Assembly (NCBI RefSeq): GCF_001039355.2 | Contig: NW_019775634.1 | Location: 204,316-268,315 of the forward strand | Direction of reading: 5' to 3' | DNA length: 64,000 bases | Source: Lingula anatina | Lineage: Eukaryota > Brachiopoda > Lingulata > Lingulida > Lingulidae | Shown here: one piece after another, positions 1 to 14,000 of the stretch | How positions within the stretch are numbered: the first letter of the stretch is position 1 | How the letters are laid out: each line of letters begins with the position of its first letter | Position numbers and translations under genes: made by a program | Notes under the pieces: generated by a model | What the model saw: the letters and a program-made list of their open reading frames with translations, nothing else | What the model was told of the DNA's origin: nothing | Databases searched by the model: none

Positions 1-3000
1 TAACAGATTCCACTGAAAATCATTACCAAGAATTGAAATCAACCTGCTGTGGAACCTGGATTGAAGGTGTGCCAGAAATTTTGAACAATTCACTTTTTGT
101 AAATATCATATGTAAAAAAAGTTCTTCATCTTTTCTTTTGACAAAAAAAACATTGTTTGATGTGAATCCGATTTCATTTTAGAATCCTCTATTTTAGGTA
201 ATGTGTTATAATACCATAATACACACATGATTAATATATTTTGTTCAAACTTTTAATTAAGATTAATGATTGTCATAATACTCTGTTGTAATCTGTTCCC
301 CTTCTATTAACATGCCGTGTGTGAATGGGACTATATATGTCTTAATACAATAACCCAATTCACGTGCTTCCTGGACGATAAAAATTGATTTCCAAGAATT
401 AAATATGAGCTAAAAGGGATCAAAGCTTCTACCGACACATTTATCTCAGCCCCCTCAATGTCACTGATAAATATACAAAACAAATACTTCAAGGAAGTGA
501 ATTTGAGGTGAAAACCATCATGACATTGAATAATATATAAGCAAGATTCATATTTCTTCCTGCGACACTTCCTTTTATCTAAGTTGTCTGAACATGTGAA
601 TAATGCTGGCTGTTCTACCTAGAACATGTCACTTTATGCAGTCCTTCCTCTGTCTATCCTTCCATACATTTCTCTTTATCTGTATCTGTATGTATTTGTC
701 TTTATCTGTATGAATAAATGTGAAGGCCTGCATTAAGCGACCCCCCACCCCCACCCCCACACCCCACTCCCAACCTCAACCTGGAGCCTCTTGAAAATCT
801 CTATTTATCGATGCCTTGTCTATTGTAGAAACTTGCCCCTCCCCATCACCCCCCCCCCCTTTCCTCCCCTCTCTCACACTTATGACATTGCTGTTATGCA
901 GAACAACAGATTAAATTACCAGGCATGTTGTTGATGTCAAATCCACATGGAGTTGTAGCCGAGTTGCATAATACGTTAGCTACATATATCTCTAATTCCA
1001 CAGGGTAATGCAAATCATGTCTAATGTTGTACTTTTCGTGTAGTCTGCAGTAACAGACAGGGATACCTTGCAGGGAGTGCGTATTGGTATAATTTGCTCA
1101 GACTGCATTTATCCATAGACAATATTTGTGTAATTGTCTGGGTTAGAAGTTAACTATTTCTCACATAACAGCATACAATGCTTATGTTTATAGACAATAT
1201 GTTGCACTACTTTTTAAGATATATTATTATTTTTAATGGGGGAGGGGGGGCACCCAGACAGTCAAATTTTCTATGTAAAAGTTTATATACAATTGTAATA
1301 GAAATTTTCCACATTCAAAAGACATTAGAAGCAGCAGCGTGCACTCCTGATGGATAGTAATATGTTTTCCTTACAAGAATGTGTCAGACAATCATTATGA
1401 AAATAGTGAAAGTTTATGAAAATATATCTGCACAAGTTATTTATGGTATTTTTTCATCATGTTTCAGAGAGACTGACCAGTTCTCCTCCCTGGCCGTGCC
1501 AAGAGGGTGAAAATATGCAAAGTGGGAATTTTATTCAGAATTGAGACAATGGAGGTTTCAAAAGTCCAAACTGAGAGCTTTTTTGAGACTGTTGTACGTG
1601 TGGTAAAGAAGTACTTACATCTTTTTACAACTCGCAAAAAGTGCAAAGCACTCTAGGCGTGTGGGCCAAGCCCTATATTTAAATGCAGCTACAGATCTGG
1701 GAACCAATTAGGCACCTGACAGCCCACTGGAAATCAGGTGGCAGATGTTCTGCAAAGTTCAGCAATAAAGAATGTTGTAGAATTATATATAAAGTCTCCA
1801 TTTTTTTCCTGCTTCTGTTTCTTTTGCCTGCTATCCAATATAAACTGTTATGATCCATTGCTGTTAGCCAAAGTACAAGTTATGAGTCTGGTATTTGAGG
1901 TTCGCCCAGGTTACGTTTACTCGCTGGGTTAAATTAGTAACGAAGTTGACTGCACAGCATCATTTGATGTCACTAGATAGTGATATTTACAAGGCATGAG
2001 CTTATTCTTAGGAATCCTGGCATTCTAGCAATTTCAATTCAATTCTGATGGGTCTTGAGTCTAGGTTATACTGTATTTGTGTGTGAACATGACTGAAAGA
2101 TGGACAGATTCCTCAGGTGTGTCAAGCTGAGGAAGGTAGAACAATTCCAATGGCTTTCTGGTAATGGCTTCCAAAAATTAAACATCATGAAAATAAATAA
2201 TGTTTTACATTCATTGTTAAGCATGAAATAAAGCAGTGGGAAATAAAAAGAACAAGATCTTTGCTGAGACACAAAAAAGGAGAAAAAGAAAAAGAAAAAT
2301 ATTTTCTTTTGGTTTATTTTCTTCATAGTTATGATTGTGAATATGTCTCACTTCAACAACTTAACTAATCTGTTGCTGGATGGAACGTATGTATCTTTGA
2401 GGAGGAGAGGGGGGGGCGGGTTCGCTGTCAGTACTAACATATAATTTAAAATCAGTAAATAGCATGTTTATGACGATAAGTGTGTTAATTTGGTTAGACA
2501 GCTCTCTGCTATCCTCTCTGATGTGAAAAGCATCAAATCTCAATCTGAAGCTGTAGAAATGAATTGCTTTTTTTTTCTATGTTGTATTTTGTACGAAATC
2601 CAACAGATGTAGAAGATTCCCAGATAATAATGACAACACGACCATCTGTAACTCAGCCCAGACAGCTCAGCTGTGCAGCTCTCATTTTTTTCTGTTATTA
2701 TTATTATTTCTCCACAACATATGTGGCAACGCAAGTAATCACGGGCTGCGACCTCAGCAGTTTGTGGCTTGTTTTTACATTTATGGCCGTGTTCACTGTT
2801 CACGTGATAAGACCAACTGAGAACGGAAAGAGTCCAAACTGCCCCATTTGAATCAACAGAGGACCAGATTGCTGCATATTGGATATAGAAGTCAGAGAAG
2901 CTGTAGGGGTGCTTTGCAGCATATGGGTCTCTGTTGACATCCAAGGATGCCATCATTAATCGATCCAGGTCCAAAGAAGTCCAGCAGTGTGAACAGGTCC

Positions 3001-3368
3001 TTTTTCACGTCTCTTTTGGCAGTTTTGATGATTTTAAAATTTTTCTTCTTTTTTACTTTTTATTTTTTTACCTTGACAATATAGTGCAAAATATGCATCT
3101 AGAACCCACACATATGTTACTTCAAATGCAGCATTTTGTGTCAAAACTGTTAACTGTATAAACTTGTCTAACACTTTGAACATCTGTTAGCCTTTTTGTT
3201 CTTCAACTTATGCATGCAGTTGTGCTTGTTATGTCTAGAGCACTTCAGATATGATTTGTTTTAGGTTGATCTCAATTATGCAGAGAATCTCAATGTTCTC
3301 ATTACTAATATGTGATACAACAAATTACGTTACACAAATTACGGCATTGGAAATAGTTGCAACCCCCT

Positions 3369-3370
3369 AC

Positions 3371-3407
<37 letters not shown>

Positions 3408-3427
3408 TACACACATGCATACACACC
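3369..3427. repeat. ACAT / CA microsatellite
   Basis: An interrupted run of ACAT tetranucleotides grading into CA dinucleotides. It lies in the gene-free left part of the window. Confidence 0.9.
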
Positions 3428-6400
3428 CCAGTTGGCAAATCTATCTATAACCTGTGTCAGTGCTGTAATATTACTGGGAAATTGTCGATCCTATGCATCT
3501 ACATGTATATTTTGCATATTGTGATTACTGAGTTCTACAATTATCAAGGTAACACAATCATTGGTAACATGATAAAAAATACATCTTAATCATCCTGAGA
3601 ATGGTATTTGTTAGCAATGCTGTGATACCACAGTTAATTACTTCATTCATAAGGTGTTGGTTTTTATGGTGGCGTATCATGATCATAGTGATAAAATTTA
3701 AAACACCTCAATTTCTACTCAATAAGCTGAAGGCGTACCGGAGAGCCTTCATCCCAACACTTTCAGCTTATTGTGTAGAAATTAAACAGTTTTAAATTTT
3801 GTCATTATGAATAACAGACAAACTTTTATCAGAATATTATGATCATGTTGTTTGTTGCCAGGTGACCTTGTATTCAAGGCCAAAACTGCAGCGTAATAAA
3901 TTTCAAGGGTAGATCAGTAATTGAACAGACAATTTACTGTAACAGTACTCCCGGAAATATGGAAAAGTACAGAAATGCATACAGGAATTACTCATTAATT
4001 TTGAACAACATGAATTAATCATCAGCCCTCCCCCCCCCCAAAAAAAAAAAAATAATAATAATAATAATAATAAAAAAGACTTGTATTTTTCGAAAGTGGA
4101 TTTTCAAACGTTCTCAAAAATTTGTTAGCTTCATTCCAGAAAGTAGATGGCTTCTGTTTAAATAGAACAAGTGACAAGGTATTTCCAATAAAAATTAAGG
4201 CCCATGATACAGTAAAGTGCATAGTTTGTAATAAAATATGTAGAATTGGAAAATACAAGCTCAGCATCTGACATTTATCAGCAGGTCTGTATAAGAACTA
4301 TCATTTCCAAGTGTAAATAGGCACACAGAATTTTACAGAGGTGGTCACTAGTAAGCTATAAAAGCAAGACTGCATGCAGCATTGAAGTAAGCCCTATGTT
4401 TTGAAAAGGGTGCACCTTTTTATTTTATTTATTTATTTTTTTTTTTTGGGGGGGGGGAGATTAATTTAATTTGCTGTTCAGCTTTACTGTTACAAATGTG
4501 GTAGTTTACACAAAATGGTGTTATCTGTGAATATTGTTCATTTGTATTTTTCAACATGTTATTTGTGCCATTATTCATAAAAGCATACTATCCAATGTAT
4601 CAGACTGTCAGTAAATAAAGATGCAGAAAAATGAATAATGTGTTTTGTCATAAATAGATCTTTATGTATGATGTTTACAATATTTCTTTTGTTTCGATAT
4701 TGCTGTACTAATGAAAATCCTAAAATGTTAAAAGAACATTTAACTCTTGTTTTCAAGCCAAATATTCCTCACATTCTTTTTTATTACTGTTATTTAACAT
4801 GCCTGCAATGGTAAATGAAAATTCTGTTTTCATTTTCTTTATCTTTTAGTCATGTTTAAGATAATAAAATCCTCAAATTGCTTTTTCCCCCCTTTGTTGT
4901 TTTTACCTGTCTGCACATCTTCGAAAAGAACATTTATCACTGTTATGGAAAAAATAAAAACCACTGGCTTCCGAAAGTCTAGAATCATGTAAGAAGCCCC
5001 AATGTCAAGTGTCTGGGTGTTTTCTTTAAATTACAGGGTGTCACACAACATCAAGTCAGGCCACAAGAGATCAAAGGCTTTCCACTTGTCGCGAGTGAAA
5101 ATATCTCTTGGTCCAGTTAGGCATGGGGCCACCCATTGCAAAAGAACCCGCCGAAATTCAAAGCAAATCAGTGTTGTGATAACCAGCTTGAAAGTCTGAC
5201 AAATACAGGGTGTGGATGTTTGATTTCCCCCTTTGTGTAATGTATTGTGAAGTTGTGTAAGAGGTGACGGGATTGGAAAATTCAGTTGGTGCAAAGTTAC
5301 TGGACAAAGGATTTGGAGGATGGCGGTATGCAAGGCATTAAGGAGAACAATAGGGGAACATTTACAAGGGAGTAATGTCTTAAGAGTTACGCTTCACTCT
5401 GTTGTATGATACAGAGCGTTTAGCTTGGGAAAATGACTTCACTCACACAGCCTATATCTGCCTAATTGCTCTTTGCAAGCCAATATCAAGACCTCCTCCC
5501 TATCTCTTAGTGGCTGCTTTGTTCTACCTAAATGCATACCTGGAATTTTAACATACAATAGGGCATAAAGAGCAGTAAGAAATAAATGGTCATTCTGTCT
5601 CGGCAGGGGCAATGAGTCCACTTTTGTGTCCACTCCTCGTGTGTTTCATTCAGAGTGCAGGAACGGAGGGAGGTGCGCCGTCTGTAAAATAGGACCAAGG
5701 GTCCCTGATGAACCCAGACTTGTACTTATTTTGTAATTCTATCATTACTTTCACTTGAATGGCAATTGAAAAGTTGGGTAACGTGCAGAAATATTATTTG
5801 TGATATTGAAATGAATTATATGACATTAAATTGGAAGTATTTGATGCCTTACATCTTCTTAAACCTAGTTGCTTCAAGAAGACCCAGTAAGGCTAAATGA
5901 TGCAGGTTAGACTGACTTTTGAATTTAAATTATCTGTTGATATAATACAATACGTTTCTACTGAGTGTATGAATGTGATATATATGAAAAATAAAAAAAA
6001 ACTAGACATCACATGTTCAACTTGTCAATGGCATCCAGCATATGAAACAAACAGATTTGTTTTCTGAATGTGTATACTCTGATGCGAAACAGTGACAATA
6101 ATAAAAACAGTCAGACAACTATGCTGGCGCATCTTTTCAAGGCCATATCCGTTTATCCTAATTAGGTCTCTTAAAATAGGAAACCAGACAAGGCACAAGC
6201 ATTGTGGTTATAAGCCCATAGCTGAGTTGTACAGTTTTAATAAACAAATATTTTCTACTTTTTTCACCTCTGAAAAATCTGAGGCTGTCAGGCCTATGTG
6301 AGCAGAAATGAATTGTGGAGTTAAGTTGTTGTTTGGCAGGAAAGGGGGACTGTAATTAAATGTTTACTTCCCAAAGTTTGAACAAATTATTTTTATTTTA

Positions 6401-9240
6401 TGAGCAGTCATGGATTTGAGGCATGAACTACTCATCCATGAATATTCTTCTGAATATCTTGCATTGAACCTCAAGGCATAAATGAGAAGTGCATGTAACT
6501 GTTATGCAAAAGTCCATCACTGTAATGAAAATTTTTCATATTTTACTTTTTCTTTCTCTACAGTACTGTGGAAAATACAGTACATGGATTGAAAAGAGCT
6601 TACTGCAAACAATATATTATTCCTTTTTTTAAATATTTTCTATAATTAAAACCAAAAATATTTTTGATTTTTATTTTATGTGCTTCTTCGTATTATTATA
6701 ATGAGCAGTTCCATTTACGAGTGAGTAAAGAAAACTATTTCAAGTTCATTCGGTTATATATACAAGTATATATATGCACAATCCCAATTATGTGTGAGTG
6801 AAGACTAGTGTTTCAAGTACATCTGGTTATATAAGTGTTATAGAAGGGATATGTAAGCAGTCTACCCTAGTTTTTGACTTACACAAACCCAAAGTACGAG
6901 TTGACTTAGTTAATCCCTCCATTGAATAATCCCCTTAAGCAAAGTTAAGGCTTGGCTGCTTAGCGACTGGCGTGACAGTGCTAGCTATTAAAACCCCTCC
7001 TGACGTCACAGTGAAAACTGAACCAAGTTACCTCGTCATCACGATTCCTGCTAAGTCACGAGCAAACACTTTAACTTCTCAATCTTGAGAATAAAACACA
7101 CCAACTTTTGACCTCTTTGATAAAAAAAGACTCTAAACTGAGTCTAAATTTGGTCTTAATGATTACAAATCTCATCTGTCCCAGAAGAAATCCACAACAG
7201 TATATGCAGGTAGGAATAGTTGCAAACAGCGGACACTGAGCTTCCTGGCTGCATGGCTAAACTTACATAATGGACCTTTTGTAACGGAAGGCGTTGCTCA
7301 GCTACTAGACAATACTGGTCATTCACATTCATGTTTCTGTGTTGACGTGAACTGCTAAATGAAGTCCGCCCGTTTTGATTATTCATTCATTCAAGTCTTT
7401 GAATTACTAAGTTAAAGTTAGGTGGGATCTCATCTCCACCTTAATCTCAAGTGGACAGTCATTCATTACAGTCTAAATGCATTCATTACTGGTATGTTTT
7501 CAACACTTAACTTCACCACTTTCTCTTGTTTTCAAACCCAACTCAAACATTGGAGGCGTTATTAGATAAGATTAGATTATTAGAGGCAGAGATGTGGCAT
7601 CAGATTCCTCTCATTAAGGCGCTGTTTCAAATCTTAAAAAAAATTGAAACTTACGTTTTTAGATTGTGATCCAAAATATGTTTCTTTCAAATTTCTGATT
7701 GATATCATTTGCTTGTGCTCATACCCCACATGACACAAACCTTGATCCTTATCATACATATAACATGTTAGCAGTGGTACGTTTTTAGTCTAGCACCACT
7801 GATTTTTGGAATTCCCCTTCTGTTGTGCCTTACACAAAACCAGACCATTTCCATGTTGTAAACAATGCGTGAACCGACAACGACAACGGGGAGTGATTCT
7901 GTTTCAGAGCCACATAACTTGTGGCGTCTCTAAACACATAAAAGCCAACATTTCATTGACACGATATCACACACACGGCCCAGTAGTAACATTCTTATTT
8001 GTCAACATTCCCGAGCAAACTTAAATATGCATAAAACTTTGCCCTGTGCCTGCAAGCTACGGAAGCAGCAGCATCCCACACCAAAGTTTTATGTTTATGA
8101 TATGCAGGGACTCTTGAGGACATTGAAACTGTGATAATTAGCTGGCTGTCCCAGAACTCCATGCTGCTCGCGGCTAGTTGACTGCGGACCAACTGTCACC
8201 TTGGGACAGACAGGAAGGGCTTGGTCATCAATGACCGACTTTTCTTTTTTTTTTTTTTTTTGTAATCACTGTAGTACATCTGTGCTGCCGTATGATTTCA
8301 ATCAGGTGTGAAAACAATCAGTTGTTTGACACGAGATTCATTGTAAAACAAGATTGCCTGCCTTGTTAGAATTTTACAACACTTGACACAAATTGGTCTC
8401 ATTTAATTGCACGAGAAAAAGAAAATGTCCACACGGTTTAGAATTATTTTTCAACATATTTTATTTCCTTAATTTTGGATGTCATTTTTTCATCTGTTTT
8501 ACTAAAAAAATAGTGTCTTCTCTTATATACACGTTAGTCCACATTGTTGACATTACACTGACTAGATGTCTCTGAACTAATTGAAAGTCAAACTACAAGT
8601 CAACTCCATAAAAAGTTCTATCTACAAAAAACACTAAATCCAATAACTACTTTGCAACTTGTTTAACTAACTTAAATTACTCAGTCCCGACAATAAATAA
8701 CATAGTAAGCATTTCTACAGCATGTGTCTGACCTTCACATTACAATTTTACATAGACGTTTACCATTAAAATCACTTTGGCCAATCAATTGGGAGAATGA
8801 GTGCTTGACAATGTTGTCTCGTCTCCCTTTTAGGTTTGACAAATAAACATATATCAATAAATTATCTTAACATAAATTTTGACACATTTAATAAATTAAG
8901 GTCTCACAACAGGTAAACGACAAAACAAACTCCCTCACTTTTGCTTGATGAAAATAAAAACTGGGAGAGCTCTGTCCATGGAAGGTATGCAATTAATATG
9001 ACGATGAATGAATTCTGATAAAATAAATAATTCCATGGACAAAGTTCCCTCCAGTGACATTAAGAAAGTATTGGATGACAATAATAGGTTCTTTTACTCC
9101 ACATAAGAAACAGGAAAACGTGTAACAAACCCAGTGAATTTGTAAAACATACAAGAATTAACTATTGTACAGTTTGCATTGACTGACATTGCTGTTTTAG
9201 TCTCCAGATTACTGACGACGTCGTTGACAAACAACTGTGC

Positions 9241-9259
9241 ACACACACACACACACACA
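9241..9259. repeat. CA dinucleotide microsatellite
   Basis: About nine uninterrupted CA units, downstream of the Pim-type kinase stop codon and possibly in its 3' untranslated region. Confidence 0.85.
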
Positions 9260-9670
9260 AGACGCACGCGTGCTAGCGTGTTAATATTATAGTAGCACCG
9301 AAGATCGTGAGCAAATTGAGCAAGTGAAAACAGTACTTTTCATGTCATTCTGTTATGATGGATTCAAGTAAAATGTTCTCATTTGCGCATCTCATGGGAG
9401 AGCTTTGTCGTCACAACTGGTGAGGCTTGGGATAGTTCACATTGTAAAACAGAGGTCTCTCTGGAATGGAGGCAAGAGCGGTTCTACCTGTGCCTCCGGG
9501 AGAGTTTCAGGACAACGTCATAAATATACAAACACATGTCTCTTTCTCTCTCACACTGCATTGATCATTGCATATGTCCACAAGGAGGAATATATATTGC
9601 ACAAGTCCTCTCGGCTGTCAACATGTTGTTAAAACAGGATTCTGCACGCTGATGCAAGGCCTGACAGCGG

Positions 9671-10992
9671 TCATACACTCCCCTGGCTGGACAGAGATGA
9701 CCCGTCCGAGGACTGGTCCACCTGGATGGGCTGTGGAATGGGGGTACCCAGAGAGCCTGTCGATTCAACTGATGAGGACAGTTTGTCAATAGAGTCACTC
9801 TCTGATTGTGCTAGCCACGGATGGGACAGAATTTCTTCTAGAGATGGCCGATCACATGGACGAATGGACAGACATCTACGGATGAGATCTTTAACATCTG
9901 GAAGAAAGAAGACAAGAAACTGTTAAGTGGATTACTTATTACTTCCCCCTTTACCAACTGCCTGCACAGAAATCAATACTACTAGAATATACTCGTGGAG
10001 AGAGATCGCAGTTGGAATAATGCCATAAGAGAAAGCGACTGAACTTTTTATTGATTTTGGCACACTGCCCACTGCTTAATAGACTTCTAAATCTCAATGG
10101 GAATTGTTCATCAATTATTAAACCTTCAATCAGTCAAAAAATAGGTTCACAATCTCTTAAGTCTTGTCTTGGTTACAGGTGTTTACAGGTGTGTGATCCC
10201 CCCCCCCTTTCCCCCTCTTAGCACCTGATTGATGTTTGTAAACATTAGAAGCAAGTACATCCAAACCAATACCAGATGGTTGTTGACAAGTTGGTCACCA
10301 AGCAGCAAGTCAACAACAACCGCCTGCCAACAATAACAACAACTAACAAGGTGGTATGCCCAACATAACAAAACAAGATCCCAATAATGACCTCCTTAAG
10401 AAAAGAAATAACTACAACAGCCATGACAAGATTCAAATACATACCTGATGACAAGCGACCCTTGAAAGTCAGTTCGGCCTTGGCGATTTGGTCGTCTTCT
10501 TGGAATGGGATATCGCCGCAGACCATGTCAAAGAGCAGTATACCCAGTGACCAGACAGTCGCAGAACGCCCATGATATCTGTGGCAGCGGATCCACTCAG
10601 GGGGGCTGTACACGCGTGTCCCTGAAAAGATAAAACAAATATCACCGTCAGACACCACTGCCTGTGAACTGGCCCACCTTACGGACAACTCCTTATCTTC
10701 CCAAAGTTTAATCAACTGCTACTTTTCTGCTATTTCTGTCCCACGATAACTTTATTAAAATTCTATTTCTGGCACCACTGATGCTATTTGGAGAAACGAT
10801 AAAGCCAAGATCTTGTTATACTTTCCCCCTTTAGGCCACGATTTATTTGATAAGGCACAGCTACAATCCCCTTGAAATCCAGCCATGCTATCCAAACTTT
10901 AAATAGCACTGAAGAAACAGGCCATGCCACAACATGCAATGAATGGATTTCAACCACTGCTAAGACATTTGAACTTTTTTATTTGAAGCAAT

Positions 10993-11049
<57 letters not shown>

Positions 11050-14000
11050 CATGTCTCATACAATCCCATACTGTAGCATATTGAAGTTATTGCTAAACTA
11101 ACAGTGCTTGGCCCGCATGTTGATATTTCATCAGTTTAATAATCCATCACATACTGTGCTTTAACGCCTCCACTCTTTTTTAGTCCCAGCCAAGCTTTGA
11201 CAATCACATGGGACCTGCTCTAGCCTACAGCTTGCAATCATTTTGTAGGGGAAAAAAATCAATCCCAGACTATAGGCAACCTTAATAGTATAGGCTGCCT
11301 GTTACTATTTTACTGCATTATTAGCTCCCGTCTGTGTAAAAACCATAGGGCCATTAAAGCAGCATATTAAGTTCAGTCTGTTGTGGGGTTTTAACTGCTG
11401 CGTGTGGGCGTCCTTATGTGCACGCTCTCCATGCATGCTCACCTCGTCTAACCTACTTACAAGTCCAAGTGCCAATGAAATTAAATCGAATGCTTGCAAG
11501 TCATTTTAAGTTGCTCCACTTAAAAAAAATTTGCCAGGATTTATTAAAGTCAACAAAATGACACTATTATCATGGTAGCAAAGAAAATGCCAATATATAT
11601 ATATTTTTTTAATATATATACACACTGACTGTCTGAGAAATATTCTAATGTACTTAACTCTCCTTGGGTCGTTGCCCTTGGATGGGCCAAGTGTGAAACC
11701 CTACACCCTCCCTTTTTCTTCAGACACTAGTACTCCTCTTATTTTGGCGGGAATACCTTGATCTCCAACAGAGCAGACTTCTCACCCTCTTCAACATTCC
11801 CCAAATACCTAACACCAAGAGATCTTTTTATTGACACAAGGGGGCGACATTAAGTAGAGCCTAAGTCAACTGAGCGGATAAAAGAAGAGGCAGCACCGAC
11901 TCGCGAGTTGTGACTACAGCACATATCAACAAACTAACATGTCCAGGAAAGAGAGTAAGTCAGGGCGGGACATTCTCAGCCCATCACAACAGCCAAACCC
12001 AGAGTCCACTCATTGAGTCTGCAATTACCATGTGGCCTCTTTGTCCCTTTTGTGTTAGAAAATTCAACCCAAACTGATAGCTAGCCTGGTTCTGGTTACA
12101 CAAAGGGGGGCTTTATGCCCTATTCAACACTAGCCTGTGCTATCTAAACATTTGTAGGAGTGGAATTTTTGGTGAAGGTGTACTAAGTGAAATTCCTGAC
12201 TGTTCATTCCTGGGTGGGAGGGGAGATTCATAATTAGAGCACCAAATGGCATTTCAACTAGAGCCGATCCTCTCACAGCAATTGACTCACATAACTATCC
12301 TCACCACTGATGAAAATTTGTTCTTTTTTAGTCAAAATAAAAAACCTGTGTATACTTATAGTTGCTTTCAATAAAGAAGCTTCGATAAAAGAAAAATTAT
12401 TGAGACCCCCACATCCTTCAAATGTATTGGTTTCAGGTCGAGTAATGGATGTAACTAGATACTGCAGCTGCTCTGTGGGGCATACCAAAATACCTGGCTA
12501 AGGCTATGCGGCCTTCCATTTTAGGCTAGGGAAGCACTATATATTATGTCTGCCAGCCAGCAGCTGTGGAGGAGTTGAACCTGATAGTCCTTTACTAACA
12601 GCTGGCAGGACAAGATTCATCACTTTCACATTAAAAGCTCGCATGTAACCAAAATGCACTCTTCCNTTAACTCTCCTTGGGTCGTTGCCCTTGGATGGGC
12701 CAAGTGTGAAACCCTACACCCTCCCTTTTTCTTCAGACACTAGTACTCCTCTTATTTTGGCGGGAATACCTTGATCTCCAACAGAGCAGACTTCTCACCC
12801 TCTTCAACATTCCCCAAATACCTAACACCAAGAGATCTTTTTATTGACACAAGGGGGCGACATTAAGTAGAGCCTAAGTCAACTGAGCGGATAAAAGAAG
12901 AGGCAGCACCGACTTGCGAGTTGTGACTACAGCACATATCAACAAACTAACATGTCCAGGAAAGAGAGTAAGTCAGGGCGGGACATTCTCAGCCCATCAC
13001 AACAGCCAAACCCAGAGTCCACTCATTGAGTCTGCAATTACCATGTGGCCTCTTTGTCCCTTTTGTGTTAGAAAATTCAACCCAAACTGATAGCTAGCCT
13101 GGTTCTGGTTACACAAAGGGGGGCTTTATGCCCTATTCAACACTAGCCTGTGCTATCTAAACATTTGTAGGAGTGGAATTTTTGGTGAAGGTGTACTAAG
13201 CGAAATTCCTGACTGTTCATTCCTGGGTGGGAGGGGAGATTCATAATTAGAGCACCAAATGGCATTTCAACTAGAGCCGATTCTCTCACAGCAATTGACT
13301 CACATAACTATCCTCTTTTTTAGTCAAAATAAAAAACCTGTGTATACTTATAGTTGCTTTCAATAAAGAAGCTTCGATAAAAGAAAAAATATTGAGACCC
13401 CCACATCCTTCAAATGTATTGGTTTCAGGTCGAGTAATGGATGTAACTAGATACTGCAGCTGCTCTGTGGGGCATACCAAAATACCTGGCTAAGGCTATG
13501 CGGCCTTCCATTTTAGGCTAGGGAAGCACTATATATTATGTCTGCCAGCCAGCAGCTGTGGAGGAGTTGAACCTGATAGTCCTTTACTAACAGCTGGCAG
13601 GACAAGATTCATCACTTTCACATTAAAAGCTTGCATGTAACCAAAATGCACTCTTCCTAGCGTACTGGGCACTTGCCCCACCCCTTTAAAAAATTCCAAC
13701 TTTCCTTATATGGACAATAAAATTTCTAGTCTACTTCAATTTGTAGTTTTACTACTGTGTGGATTGAAATACAACCCAGCTACTTAACGGATTATCCTAG
13801 ACAACCCCCTACCCTCGAATAATTTGTATTCAATGCACCAGATGTCAGGGGAGATTTTTAATACAGCATGCAGAGGAAAAAAACGATGCGGCCTCAAGAT
13901 GAACTCGCGATGTATTGATTTTTTTCCCTAACTGCCATCTATCATAGCATGAATGAGACTAGTGCTTTAATTGTGTCCTGAAAAGCCATAGGCCTGCAGG

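Larger units (their letters stand above)
1..9670. other. Non-coding stretch, no gene recognised
   Basis: I see no exon set or known protein family here on either strand. It holds simple repeats (ACAT/CA tract near 3369-3427, poly-C and poly-A tracts near 851 and 4028, CA tract at 9241-9259) and AT-rich intergenic sequence. The last few hundred bases before 9671 probably include the 3' untranslated region of the Pim-type kinase on the minus strand, but I cannot place its polyadenylation site. Open frames here are short and lack family motifs. Confidence 0.6.

Noticed and set aside
2540-2974. 144-codon open frame on the minus strand
   Set aside because: Open and not low-complexity at its start, but I recognise no family and the frame decays into a T-rich region. 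It has no convincing splice or start context. It could be an exon or relic of something unknown; not supportable as a gene.
11654-13657. Interpretation as a genuine tandem segmental duplication
   Set aside because: Breakpoint coincides exactly with an N and the copies are allele-like; assembly overlap is the simpler reading.
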